Made by a program: the position numbers and the translations under genes. Below are positions 24,435 through 31,795 of a DNA stretch of 33,192 nt, piece after piece. How positions within the stretch are numbered: position 1 is the stretch's first letter; the number at the start of each line of letters is the position of its first letter. The DNA lies in NCBI GenBank assembly GCA_013001685.1, contig JABDMD010000185.1, positions 1-33,192 of the forward strand. Direction: 5' to 3'. The notes beneath the pieces were generated by a model that saw only the letters and a list, made by a program, of their open reading frames with translations, did not search any database and was not told the origin of the DNA. Source of the stretch: Gammaproteobacteria bacterium (GTDB taxonomy: Bacteria > Pseudomonadota > Gammaproteobacteria > UBA4575).

Positions 24435-25844
24435 TTAACAGCTGTAATACATATCAAACTCTACAGGATGAGTAGACATACGTAATTCTGTTACTTCTTC
24501 CATCTTTAGTTCTATGTAGCCATCGATGCAGTCATCTGAGAATACGCCACCGGCTTTAAGAAAGTCACGATCATTGTCTAACGCTTCTAAAGCTTGATCG
24601 AGTGAAGAACAGACGGTTGGGATTTTCTTTTCTTCTTCAGGAGGCAAGTCGTATAAATCTTTATCGTTTGCAGGGCCTGGATCAATCTGGTTTTGAATTC
24701 CATCTAAACCAGCCATCATCATTGCTGCAAAAGTAAGATAAGGATTACCTGTTGGATCACCAAAGCGAACTTCAATTCTGCGTGCCTTTGGGTTAGATTC
24801 GTAAGGAATACGAATCGATGCAGAACGATTACGCGCAGAGTATGCCAACATAACCGGAGCCTCAAATCCTGGTACTAATCGTTTGTAGCTATTTGTGCTT
24901 GCATTAGAGAATGCATTAATCGCACGCGCATGCTTAATGATACCGCCAATGTAATACAACGCAGTTTGTGAAAGATTACCGTAAAGATCGCCTTGAAATA
25001 AATTATTGCCTTCTTTAACTAATGACATGTGTACATGCATACCGCTACCGTTATCACCAACGATGGGTTTAGGCATAAATGTCGCTGTCTTACCGTAGTT
25101 ATGCGCAACGTTATGAACTACATATTTTAAAATTTGGTTCCAGTCTGCGCGCTCTGTAAGAGTGCTGTATCGCGTACCAATTTCGCATTGGCCTGCAGTG
25201 CCTACTTCATGATGATGAACCTCTACAGGAACTCCCATTTCTACAAGCACTTGGCACATTGCTGAACGAAGATCTTGTAATGAATCGACAGGAGGAACAG
25301 GGAAGTAACCACCCTTAACACCCGGACGATGGCCAATGTTGCCATCTTCAAAATGCTTACCTGAGTTCCAAGCCGATTCGTCAGAGTCAACTCTATAAAA
25401 TGAACCTGACATCTCAATGCCCCATTTAACATCGTCAAATACAAAAAATTCTGGCTCTGGTCCAAAGTTAACAGCGTCCGCTATACCGGTTGAATTTAGA
25501 TATGCTTCTGCTCGTCTGGCTACAGAACGTGGGTCACGGCCGTAACCTTCCATGGTTGAAGGCTCAAGAATATCGCAACGTAAAATCATAGTGGAATCAC
25601 TAAAGAATGGATCAACTACGGCTGTGCTTGGGTCTGGCATTAAAATCATGTCTGATTCATTAATTCCTTTCCAACCCGCAATCGATGAACCGTCAAACAT
25701 TTTGCCCGACTCAAATATACTTTCTTCTACAGTTGAGGCTGGCACAGAAACGTGCTGTTCCTTACCTTTTGTATCCGTAAACCGGAAATCAACGAATTGA
25801 ATATCTTCGTCTTTTATTTTTTTGATCACATCACTCGCGGACAT
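24435..25844 (-). CDS. glnA: glutamine synthetase type I
   Basis: GlnA (469 aa) makes glutamine from glutamate, ammonia and ATP as a dodecamer. The start is fixed by AAGGAG 8 nt before the ATG. Conserved blocks: '[17 protein letters not shown]' (latch region), '[10 protein letters not shown]', '[14 protein letters not shown]' (metal site), '[17 protein letters not shown]' (ATP site) and '[11 protein letters not shown]'. The adenylylation loop DLYDLPPEE contains the Tyr modified by GlnE, so this is the GSI-beta type with covalent control. A sigma-54 promoter match and a double NtrC site lie upstream, so expression should rise under nitrogen limitation. Confidence 0.98.
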   Translation of the reverse strand: MSASDVIKKIKDEDIQFVDFRFTDTKGKEQHVSVPASTVEESIFESGKMFDGSSIAGWKGINESDMILMPDPSTAVVDPFFSDSTMILRCDILEPSTMEGYGRDPRSVARRAEAYLNSTGIADAVNFGPEPEFFVFDDVKWGIEMSGSFYRVDSDESAWNSGKHFEDGNIGHRPGVKGGYFPVPPVDSLQDLRSAMCQVLVEMGVPVEVHHHEVGTAGQCEIGTRYSTLTERADWNQILKYVVHNVAHNYGKTATFMPKPIVGDNGSGMHVHMSLVKEGNNLFQGDLYGNLSQTALYYIGGIIKHARAINAFSNASTNSYKRLVPGFEAPVMLAYSARNRSASIRIPYESNPKARRIEVRFGDPTGNPYLTFAAMMMAGLDGIQNQIDPGPANDKDLYDLPPEEEKKIPTVCSSLDQALEALDNDRDFLKAGGVFSDDCIDGYIELKMEEVTELRMSTHPVEFDMYYSC

Positions 25845-25985
25845 TTAGTTTCTCCTTAGCTTCGACTCTTTATGTGTCTTAATTGGTATTTATAATAGCG
25901 GTGTTAGGTTGTTTTTCTTATGCTTGTGACTAATTGCTAGCCACATTCATGTAGTTACTTAATTTATTATTTTTTAATTATTCTT

Positions 25986-26001
25986 AGCACAATGCGTGCC
26001 A
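25986..26001 (-). promoter_or_regulatory. sigma-54 promoter of glnA
   Basis: On the minus strand TGGCAC-GCATT-GTGCT has a perfect -24 element and one mismatch in the -12 element, with GG-N10-GC spacing. The predicted start near 25975 gives a leader of about 130 nt. The NtrC sites lie about 120 and 140 bp upstream, close to the geometry of E. coli glnAp2. Confidence 0.75.
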
Positions 26002-26086
26002 TTAGAATTTAGAACGCACTCTAATAAAGCTAATGCAGCATTATACGCAGCTTTTTGCCAAGATGTGAGAAGGCAAATACTAATAT

Positions 26087-26126
26087 AAGCACTATCTTGG
26101 TGCTAGCCAGCACCAAGATAGTGCTT
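26087..26126. promoter_or_regulatory. NtrC enhancer: two boxes forming a 40-bp perfect palindrome
   Basis: An 18-bp perfect inverted repeat surrounds a 4-nt centre AGCC. Each arm is itself an NtrC-type box: GCACTA-TCT-TGGTGC (26089-26103) and GCACCA-AGA-TAGTGC (26110-26124). Centres are 21 bp apart (two helical turns), so two NtrC dimers would bind the same face. It lies between two divergent sigma-54 promoter matches (glnA to the left, the RNA locus to the right). Confidence 0.75.
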
Positions 26127-26465
26127 GATGTAATTTGAAAAATTATTTGGGAAGAAAACGAGTATACGTACATTTGCCTTATGAACTCGTGACGAGAAAA
26201 AAAACAATACAAGATTATTGAAGACCAGGGTCTATTGCCACTCATTCATTTAATAAAAATATCATTATAAAATGTAATGGTTTTATCCCTGCATATGGCC
26301 CACTGAAACGACTATTTATTTGCCGTGATTTGTCACCATAGGTCAAATAATGCAGACAATTTTCGTCCAATTGATAGCTCGATCACATCGCTAACTATTG
26401 CTAAATAACAAGTAAACAACAGCCCATCAGTAGGTTACTGATTCAGCTTAAAGTAAGCATGATGT
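26127..26465. other. non-coding stretch between NtrC enhancer and RNA-locus promoter
   Basis: About 340 AT-rich bases with no supportable gene. Small palindromes near its right end, TCAGTA-GGT-TACTGA (26427-26441) and GCTTA-AAG-TAAGC (26446-26458), sit just upstream of the sigma-54 element and could be activator or IHF-type sites. A looser repeat, ATTTG...CAAAT, lies near 26338-26358. Confidence 0.4.
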
Positions 26466-26481
26466 TGGCATAGGCCTTGCT
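26466..26481 (+). promoter_or_regulatory. sigma-54 promoter of the small-protein/CsrB-like RNA locus
   Basis: TGGCAT-AGGCC-TTGCT differs from the consensus TGGCAC-N5-TTGCW at a single base and has the essential GG-N10-GC spacing. The predicted start point is about 26492, 16 bases before the first GGA-loop hairpin. No convincing sigma-70 promoter is visible in the same place. Confidence 0.65.
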
Positions 26482-26507
26482 CTATAGATTACAACAAACT
26501 TTTTTAT

Positions 26508-26546
26508 TGCTCAGGATGAGCATTTTAAGCATGACACGGAGGTCAT
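26508..26546 (+). promoter_or_regulatory. two CsrA-type GGA-loop hairpins in the leader; the second presents the Shine-Dalgarno
   Basis: Hairpin 1 is TGCTC-AGGAT-GAGCA (26508-26522). Hairpin 2 is ATGAC-ACGGAG-GTCAT (26531-26546), ending one base before the start codon of the microprotein gene, so its loop contains both a consensus CsrA site (ACGGA) and the ribosome binding site. This is the standard layout of CsrA/RsmA-repressed messages. Confidence 0.6.
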
Positions 26547-26547
26547 T

Positions 26548-26676
26548 ATGGGCGTATCAACTGATGTATTCACAATTGTGTATATCGTATGGATCGCCGC
26601 AAGTATGGCAGCGTTAGCTTGGGCTTATCGACACACGGTTAAGAAAAAACTTTGTGGCGACAGCAACCGCGCTTAA
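26548..26676 (+). CDS. small membrane protein, 42 aa (not in ORF track)
   Basis: ATG...TAA encodes 42 residues starting MGVSTDVFTIVYIVWIAASM. One hydrophobic segment (about residues 7-26) is followed by a positively charged end (YRHTVKKKLCGDSNRA), the profile of a single-span inner-membrane microprotein with its C-terminus inside. ACGGAGG is placed 5-6 nt upstream, an excellent Shine-Dalgarno, and it lies in the loop of a hairpin that fits a CsrA site. GGA is almost absent inside the ORF (one), in contrast to the flanking RNA, so the sequence looks constrained as coding rather than as sponge. I do not recognise the family. It lies between a sigma-54 promoter and the CsrB-like RNA and probably shares a transcript with them. 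Confidence 0.62.
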   Translation: MGVSTDVFTIVYIVWIAASMAALAWAYRHTVKKKLCGDSNRA

Positions 26677-26679
26677 ATA

Positions 26680-26987
26680 CAGAAAGGATTCATTTTAAAG
26701 CAAGGATGCTTTATCAACACATACGGAAATGTGTGCAATGAAATGTAGAGTGGTGAAATGTGAGAAGCATTCACAGCAGGGAACACCTCGGACAAGGATT
26801 GTCGCCTCTACAATTTAAAAGGAAATGACATGTTGTAACTAAGGATAGTTACACCTTACAAGGATGCAACCTAGATAGCTCATCATCAGGAGAGTGTATC
26901 TAAACCGTCTTAGGGAAGAGGGCTGCGAGACAAGGACGTCGTTCTGCAGCACTATTATTAAAGGCAAGCACTTAGCTTGCCTTTTTT
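26680..26987 (+). ncRNA. CsrB/RsmZ-like RNA: many ANGGA hairpins, predicted CsrA/RsmA sponge
   Basis: Roughly 308 bases contain 12 GGA and no TCC. Ten of the GGA are preceded as ANGGA. Hairpins presenting them in the loop: AAAGC-AAGGAT-GCTTT (26697-26712), ACACAT-ACGGAA-ATGTGT (26717-26734), GACA-AAGGAT-type at 26791-26803, TGTAACT-AAGGAT-AGTTACA (26834-26853) and GAC-AAGGAC-GTC inside a GCTGC/GCAGC stem (26922-26950). TACAAGGATG at 26857-26866 fits 10 of 12 positions of the CsrA SELEX consensus RUACARGGAUGU. The region ends in an intrinsic terminator. No ORF fits. Repeated GGA loops are the defining property of CsrB/CsrC/RsmX/Y/Z RNAs, which sequester CsrA/RsmA. The 5' end is unsure: it may be the 3' part of the sigma-54 transcript from about 26492, or start near 26686 from a weak promoter (TTGTGG-N16-TAAATA). 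Confidence 0.75.
26961..26987 (+). terminator. intrinsic terminator of the CsrB-like RNA
   Basis: A 9-bp perfect stem AAGGCAAGC / GCTTGCCTT with loop ACTTA runs into six T and TATT. It ends the RNA locus about 100 bp before glyQ. Confidence 0.9.
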
Positions 26988-27086
26988 ATTGCCCGCAATT
27001 ACCCAGAAATATAGCTATTAGCAAGCACCAGTGCTGGTAGGCATAGCAGGGCATCGCTATACTCTCGTGCGTGCAACGCGTTAACT

Positions 27087-27998
27087 ATGCCTGATTCCCA
27101 AACTATAAATAAGCTTATAAGCTTTCAGGAGCTCATCCAAAGACTTCAGCAGTTTTGGACTGCACAAGGCTGTGTGGTTGAACAACCTTATGACTTGGAA
27201 ATGGGAGCCGCCACCTTTCATCCAAGTACTTTTTTGCGTGCCATAGGGCCTGAGTCTTGGCGATCCTGTTACCCACAACCTTGCCGTAGACCTACTGATG
27301 GCCGTTATGGTGATAACCCCAATCGCTTGCAGCGTTATTTTCAATTTCAAGTTGTACTCAAGCCTTCACCTGAAAATATTCAAGACTTATATATAGAGTC
27401 ACTGACCTCGCTAGATATTGACCCCTTAGTTCATGACATTCGATTTGTTGAAGACAATTGGGAGTCGCCCACATTAGGCGCATGGGGTTTAGGCTGGGAA
27501 GTGTGGCTAGATGGTATGGAAATTTCTCAGTTTACTTATTTCCAACAAATTGGTGGCCTAGACTGCAAACCAGTTACAGGGGAAATTACCTATGGCTTAG
27601 AACGCATCGCCATGTACTTGCAAAATGTCGACAGTGTGTATGATTTAGTTTGGTCTCAACATAAAGACAATACTATTCTCTACCGAGATATTTATCATCA
27701 AAACGAAGTAGAGCAATCCGCCTACAACTTTGAACATGCGAATACAGATGCTTTGTTTAAATCTTTTGATGCCAGCGAAAAAGAATGCCAACACTTAATC
27801 GAACAAGAAATTCCTGTTGCTGCATACGATCATGTGCTCAAGTGCTCACATGAATTTAATTTATTAGATGCGCGTCAAGTTATCTCAGTTACTGAACGTC
27901 AGCAATATATTTTACGCATTCGCAAACTTGCTCAAAGTGTTGCCAATAACTATTTAGAAAGCCGCGAAAAACTGGGCTTTCCGCTGGAAAAGAAATAG
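27087..27998 (+). CDS. glyQ: glycyl-tRNA synthetase alpha subunit
   Basis: GlyQ (303 aa), the catalytic alpha subunit of the bacterial heterotetrameric glycyl-tRNA synthetase (class II). Nearly all family blocks are intact: '[44 protein letters not shown]', '[34 protein letters not shown]', '[38 protein letters not shown]' and '[15 protein letters not shown]' (motif 3). It heads the plus-strand string glyQ-glyS-gmhB-plsC and lies about 100 bp after the RNA-locus terminator, so its promoter is in 26988-27086. A TATACT -10-like element at 27058-27063 is the best candidate, with a poor -35. Confidence 0.97.
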   Translation: MPDSQTINKLISFQELIQRLQQFWTAQGCVVEQPYDLEMGAATFHPSTFLRAIGPESWRSCYPQPCRRPTDGRYGDNPNRLQRYFQFQVVLKPSPENIQDLYIESLTSLDIDPLVHDIRFVEDNWESPTLGAWGLGWEVWLDGMEISQFTYFQQIGGLDCKPVTGEITYGLERIAMYLQNVDSVYDLVWSQHKDNTILYRDIYHQNEVEQSAYNFEHANTDALFKSFDASEKECQHLIEQEIPVAAYDHVLKCSHEFNLLDARQVISVTERQQYILRIRKLAQSVANNYLESREKLGFPLEKK

Positions 27999-28016
27999 CC
28001 CGCTGTGAACTAAAAA

Positions 28017-30092
28017 ATGGACAATAAGAAAGATTTATTAATTGAAATTGGTACCGAAGATATACCAGCAAGATTGCTGCTGAGTATGTCTAATGAGTTT
28101 GGCGAATTAATTTGCAAACAACTGAATGCTGCTGAACTGTCTTATTCCAATCATGAAATTTATTGCACTCCACGTCGTCTAGCCATCGTAGTAAGTGATT
28201 TAGACATAAAACAAAAAAACCAAGTCATTGAACGTAAAGGACCCAAAGCATTAGCGGCCTTTGATAAAGAAGGCAATCCAACTCAAGCGGCAAAGGGCTT
28301 TGCTCGTTCATGCGGAATTGATGCGAAACAACTCGAGGTGGATGATGATCCAGACAATCCTAGACTTACGTTTAGCGAAGAGCGTATTGGCCAAAGCACC
28401 AAAGAGTTATTACCAAATATAATCGAAGAAACAGTAAAGAAGATAAGTGTTCCCAAACGTATGCGCTGGAACCAATCTGGCGCAGAGTTTATTCGACCCA
28501 TTCGTTGGCTATTAGTACTACTGGGCTCAGAAACTGTTGCAAGCACTTTGTTTGGCATCAAAGCGAGTAACGTGACACAAGGACATCGATTTCATGCTGC
28601 AAAAGAGATTGTTGTTAAACATCCATCAGCTTATAAAGAACTGCTAAATATAAAAGGCCATGTGTTAGCAGATTTCAAAGAGCGTCAAGATAATATTTTA
28701 CAGCAAGTTAAAACTCTAGCTAGCCAGGTAAATGGCACACCTTCCTACACACAAGAATTATTAGACGAGATCACGGGTTTAGTGGAATGGCCATGTGCAA
28801 TGCTAGGAGAGTTTGATGCACAGTTTTTAGAAGTGCATAAAGAGCTCCTCATCAGCACCATGCAAGACAATCAAAAATATATTCCATTGTTGAATAAAGA
28901 TGGTGAGCTACTGTCACAGTTTATTATTGTCAGCAATATTAATAGCAAAGACCCCGCCACTGTTAAACATGGTAATGAAAGAGTTATCGTGCCACGCTTT
29001 GAAGATGCAATGTTTTTCTGGCAACGCGATAAGAATGTTAAATTAGAATATAATTTAGAAAAGTTGGGGAGCGTCGTTTACGAAAAACATTTAGGTACAC
29101 TTAAAGACAAAACCGAACGAAATATAAAACTCGTAGCTTATTTAGCCAATTATACAAATGCTGATAAAAACAATTGTGAGCACGCAGCAAAATTAAGTAA
29201 ATGTGACCTTGTGAGTGAGACCGTTAGTGAATTTCCAAAACTTCAAGGCATCATAGGCCGAAACATAGCTTTCCTTAACAATGAAAACGAAGACATCTGT
29301 ACAGCGATTGAAGAGCAATATTTACCTAAACAATCTGGTAGTAAATTACCTACAACACCCGTAGGCATAACACTCGCCTTAGCAGACCGCTTAGACACGC
29401 TGGTGGGGATTTTTGCAATAGGAAAAATACCAACTGGACTTAAAGACCCTTATGGTTTACGTCGTGCAGCTCTTGCTGTTTTACGCATTATCATTGAAAC
29501 ACCATTGAATATTGATCTCAGCGAATGCTTAGAAAAAGCTGCGACTTTTTTCCCTGATAAATTGAATGCTGATAAGGCCGTAGGTGATGTACACGAATAT
29601 ATTAATGAACGCTACCGTGCCTATTTTTCGGATCGAGATATTCCAGTTGATGTGATCGATTCTGTATTAGCAAACCATCCCACACATCCAAGCGATGTGG
29701 CTGCAAAAATTGATGCGCTAATGAGCTTCCGCAAGCTACCAAATGCAGAAAGTCTTGCAGCAGCAAATAAGCGAATTCGCAATATTTTGAAAAAAATCGA
29801 TCGTGATAATATTGGTGAAGTAGACATAAACTTATTTAAAGAAAATGCTGAGAGTACCTTGCATAGTGCTTTAGAAAGTTTATCCGATGATGTAGAAAGC
29901 TTATTCAAAGACAACCAATATGAACAAGCTTTGAGTAAATTGGCCGATTTACGACAACCAATAGATAATTTTTTTGATGGCGTAATGGTTATGGATAAAG
30001 ATGAAAAATTAAAAGCCAATCGAATTGCTTTGCTATCAAGGATAGATTCATTATTTATGCATGTTGCTGATTTTTCTAGACTGCAATCATAA
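28017..30092 (+). CDS. glyS: glycyl-tRNA synthetase beta subunit
   Basis: GlyS (691 aa), the tRNA-binding beta subunit. The start DLLIEIGTEDIPARLLLSM is canonical. 'RRLAIVVSDL', 'ERKGPKALAAFDKEGNPTQAAKGFARSCGID' and 'MRWNQSGAEFIRPIRWLL' mark the N-terminal domains. 'FEDAMFFWQRD' and 'ADRLDTLVGIFAIGKIPTGLKDPYGLRRAALAVLRI' mark the middle HD-like and linker region. The C-terminal DALR-type anticodon-binding region ends 'FFDGVMVMDKDEKLKANRIALLSRI'. It is 18 bp after glyQ, standard co-transcription for the two subunits. Full length for the family. Confidence 0.96.
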   Translation: MDNKKDLLIEIGTEDIPARLLLSMSNEFGELICKQLNAAELSYSNHEIYCTPRRLAIVVSDLDIKQKNQVIERKGPKALAAFDKEGNPTQAAKGFARSCGIDAKQLEVDDDPDNPRLTFSEERIGQSTKELLPNIIEETVKKISVPKRMRWNQSGAEFIRPIRWLLVLLGSETVASTLFGIKASNVTQGHRFHAAKEIVVKHPSAYKELLNIKGHVLADFKERQDNILQQVKTLASQVNGTPSYTQELLDEITGLVEWPCAMLGEFDAQFLEVHKELLISTMQDNQKYIPLLNKDGELLSQFIIVSNINSKDPATVKHGNERVIVPRFEDAMFFWQRDKNVKLEYNLEKLGSVVYEKHLGTLKDKTERNIKLVAYLANYTNADKNNCEHAAKLSKCDLVSETVSEFPKLQGIIGRNIAFLNNENEDICTAIEEQYLPKQSGSKLPTTPVGITLALADRLDTLVGIFAIGKIPTGLKDPYGLRRAALAVLRIIIETPLNIDLSECLEKAATFFPDKLNADKAVGDVHEYINERYRAYFSDRDIPVDVIDSVLANHPTHPSDVAAKIDALMSFRKLPNAESLAAANKRIRNILKKIDRDNIGEVDINLFKENAESTLHSALESLSDDVESLFKDNQYEQALSKLADLRQPIDNFFDGVMVMDKDEKLKANRIALLSRIDSLFMHVADFSRLQS

Positions 30093-30115
30093 TTAATCTT
30101 GGAGTTTAACCCCTC

Positions 30116-30652
30116 ATGAGTGAATTAAAAGCTGTTGTTCTAGATCGTGATGGCGTTATTAACGAGGATTCGGATGGGTTTATAAAATCACCCGAAGAGT
30201 GGATTGCAATTGAAGGCAGTTTACAAGCTATCGCAAAACTTAATTACGCCAAAGTAAAAGTTTTTATTGCTTCTAATCAATCTGGAATCGCACGTGAATT
30301 ATTTGACTACGACATGTTAAATAAGATTCATCAAAAAATGCTCGCCGAACTAGTCCAACACGGCGGACATCTTGATGGGATTTTTTTCTGCCCAGATCTT
30401 GAAGGCGAGTGTCGCAAACCTAAAACTGGCATGTTGGTTGAAATTGAAAAACGTGCACATTTGTCTCTAGAAAAAGCTCCTTTCATAGGAGACTCTTTAC
30501 GTGATGTGCAAGCAGCCATTTCACATGGTTCACAACCTATACTAGTGCGCACAGGTAAAGGTTCAGTAACCGCGTTAAGTGAACAGCTGCCACGTAATAT
30601 TCCTATTTACGATGATCTTGCGCAAGCAGTAGATGCTTTGCTCTCAGAATAA
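30116..30652 (+). CDS. gmhB: D-glycero-beta-D-manno-heptose 1,7-bisphosphate 7-phosphatase, zinc-loop variant
   Basis: A HAD-superfamily phosphatase (178 aa) for ADP-heptose synthesis (LPS inner core). Nucleophile and acid are D10 and D12 in VVLDRDGVINEDSDG. The substrate loop is 'EEWIAIEGSLQAIAKL', motif II is 'IASNQSGIAR', and motif IV is 'FIGDSLRDVQAA'. The GmhB zinc loop, normally CPH...CxCRKPxPGM, is shortened to CPDLEGECRKPKTGM: the His and one of the three Cys are missing, leaving C92 and C99. Zinc binding is probably lost or altered. Position between glyS and plsC is the same as in Pseudomonas, which supports gmhB over other HAD phosphatases (for example histidinol-phosphate phosphatase). 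Confidence 0.85.
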   Translation: MSELKAVVLDRDGVINEDSDGFIKSPEEWIAIEGSLQAIAKLNYAKVKVFIASNQSGIARELFDYDMLNKIHQKMLAELVQHGGHLDGIFFCPDLEGECRKPKTGMLVEIEKRAHLSLEKAPFIGDSLRDVQAAISHGSQPILVRTGKGSVTALSEQLPRNIPIYDDLAQAVDALLSE

Positions 30653-30679
30653 ATATTTAGCACCTAATATTACTTACTA

Positions 30680-31399
30680 ATGTTACAAACTTTACGATCC
30701 TTGCTGTTTTTAGCAGGTATGGCCATTCTTACTTTTGTATTTGGCTTTGCATGCTTACTTACTATCGTTATTCCTTACAGAATGCGCTACCGATTCATTT
30801 CTTATTGGAGTGCTTGCAACTTATGGTGGCTGCGCATTACCTGTGGTTTGGGATACACAGTTACCGGCAAAGAAAATATCCCGAATCATCCATGCATTGT
30901 TATGTCGAATCACCAATCCGCCTGGGAGACAATGGCACTTGGACCTATTTTCCCACCTTTAATATGGGTGGTTAAAAGAGAACTGCTTTTTGTGCCTATC
31001 TTTGGCTGGGGTTTGGCACTTACACATCCTATAGCTTTAAATCGAGGTGCCGGTAGAAAGGCAGTTGGCCAACTGGTAGAACAGGGTGTAAAAAAAATAA
31101 AAAAAGGACACTGGATATTAATCTTCCCAGAAGGTACACGAACTCCACCCGGTACAAAACGTAAATTTAAAATTGGTGGCGCCATGTTGGCAGAAAAAAG
31201 TGGCGCGCCTATCATTCCTGTGGCACATAATTCGGGTAATTTCTGGGCGCGCAGGCAACTCGCCAAAAGTCCTGGTACTATACAGATGGTTATAGGGCCA
31301 GCAATTACTACTGCTGGGAAAACTGCCAACCAAATAAATCAAGAAGTCTATACATGGATAAGTACACAACGGGATGTAATTGAAACTAAAAGGAGTTGA
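30680..31399 (+). CDS. plsC: 1-acyl-sn-glycerol-3-phosphate acyltransferase
   Basis: A PlsC-family lysophosphatidate acyltransferase (239 aa) with an N-terminal hydrophobic segment (about residues 8-32). The catalytic motif is NHQSAWE at residues 77-83 (the H-x4-E form common in this gamma/betaproteobacterial clade, instead of H-x4-D). FPEGTR at 149-154 is the glycerol-phosphate site, and 'GAPIIPVAHNSG' is motif IV. It acylates lysophosphatidic acid at the inner membrane to give phosphatidic acid. It is 27 bp after gmhB, at the end of the string. Its stop codon directly abuts the stop codon of the convergent gene at 31400. Confidence 0.92.
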   Translation: MLQTLRSLLFLAGMAILTFVFGFACLLTIVIPYRMRYRFISYWSACNLWWLRITCGLGYTVTGKENIPNHPCIVMSNHQSAWETMALGPIFPPLIWVVKRELLFVPIFGWGLALTHPIALNRGAGRKAVGQLVEQGVKKIKKGHWILIFPEGTRTPPGTKRKFKIGGAMLAEKSGAPIIPVAHNSGNFWARRQLAKSPGTIQMVIGPAITTAGKTANQINQEVYTWISTQRDVIETKRS

Positions 31400-31795
31400 T
31401 TAAATTGCATCATCTCTATTAGAAAAATATCTTCTAGTAACTGGCACTGACAGAAACACGATTGCAGCTATTGCCAAAACAATATAAATCAAACAAAAAT
31501 ATTCGGTCAGACCAATATATTTTTGTTGTGGTGCAGCATTTTGTTGGAAAAAATATAGCCACATTAGACAGCCAGTGCCAGAAATAATTAAAACTATATA
31601 AGCTCCTATACGAGCCACCGCATGTCTTTTCAGCAAGCCAATTGAAATTAATATGATAGCAACGCCAATAAATATTGATGTAAACCCGCTTAATGAATAA
31701 ATAGCAATATAGCCGTAAAAAACACTACTTATCCCCGTTAATATACAAATTAACGCAACCATCCAGACACCAACTCGAGTAACTGATTCACTCAT
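31400..31795 (-). CDS. small four-span membrane protein of unknown function
   Basis: The track starts at 31828. I prefer the ATG at 31795, which overlaps the stop of the upstream aldo/keto reductase gene as ATGA (translational coupling), giving 131 aa beginning MSESVTRVGVWMV. Four hydrophobic segments are visible: about VALICILTGISSVFYGYIAIY, FTSIFIGVAIILISIGLL, IGAYIVLIISGTGCLMWLYF, and FCLIYIVLAIAAIVFLSVPV, with an Arg-rich cytoplasmic end (TRRYFSNRDDAI). I do not recognise a family and see no catalytic motif. It is the last gene of the FIST-tas group and ends with zero gap against plsC. Confidence 0.68.
   Translation of the reverse strand: MSESVTRVGVWMVALICILTGISSVFYGYIAIYSLSGFTSIFIGVAIILISIGLLKRHAVARIGAYIVLIISGTGCLMWLYFFQQNAAPQQKYIGLTEYFCLIYIVLAIAAIVFLSVPVTRRYFSNRDDAI

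Noticed and set aside
26030-26245. 71-aa minus-strand ORF in the glnA upstream region
   Set aside because: It runs across the NtrC palindrome and has no family-like motifs or ribosome binding site. Hydrophobicity is explained by AT-rich sequence.
26446-26458. GCTTA-AAG-TAAGC as a GacA box for the CsrB-like RNA
   Set aside because: The half-sites are in the opposite order to the GacA consensus TGTAAG...CTTACA, and the spacing is too short.
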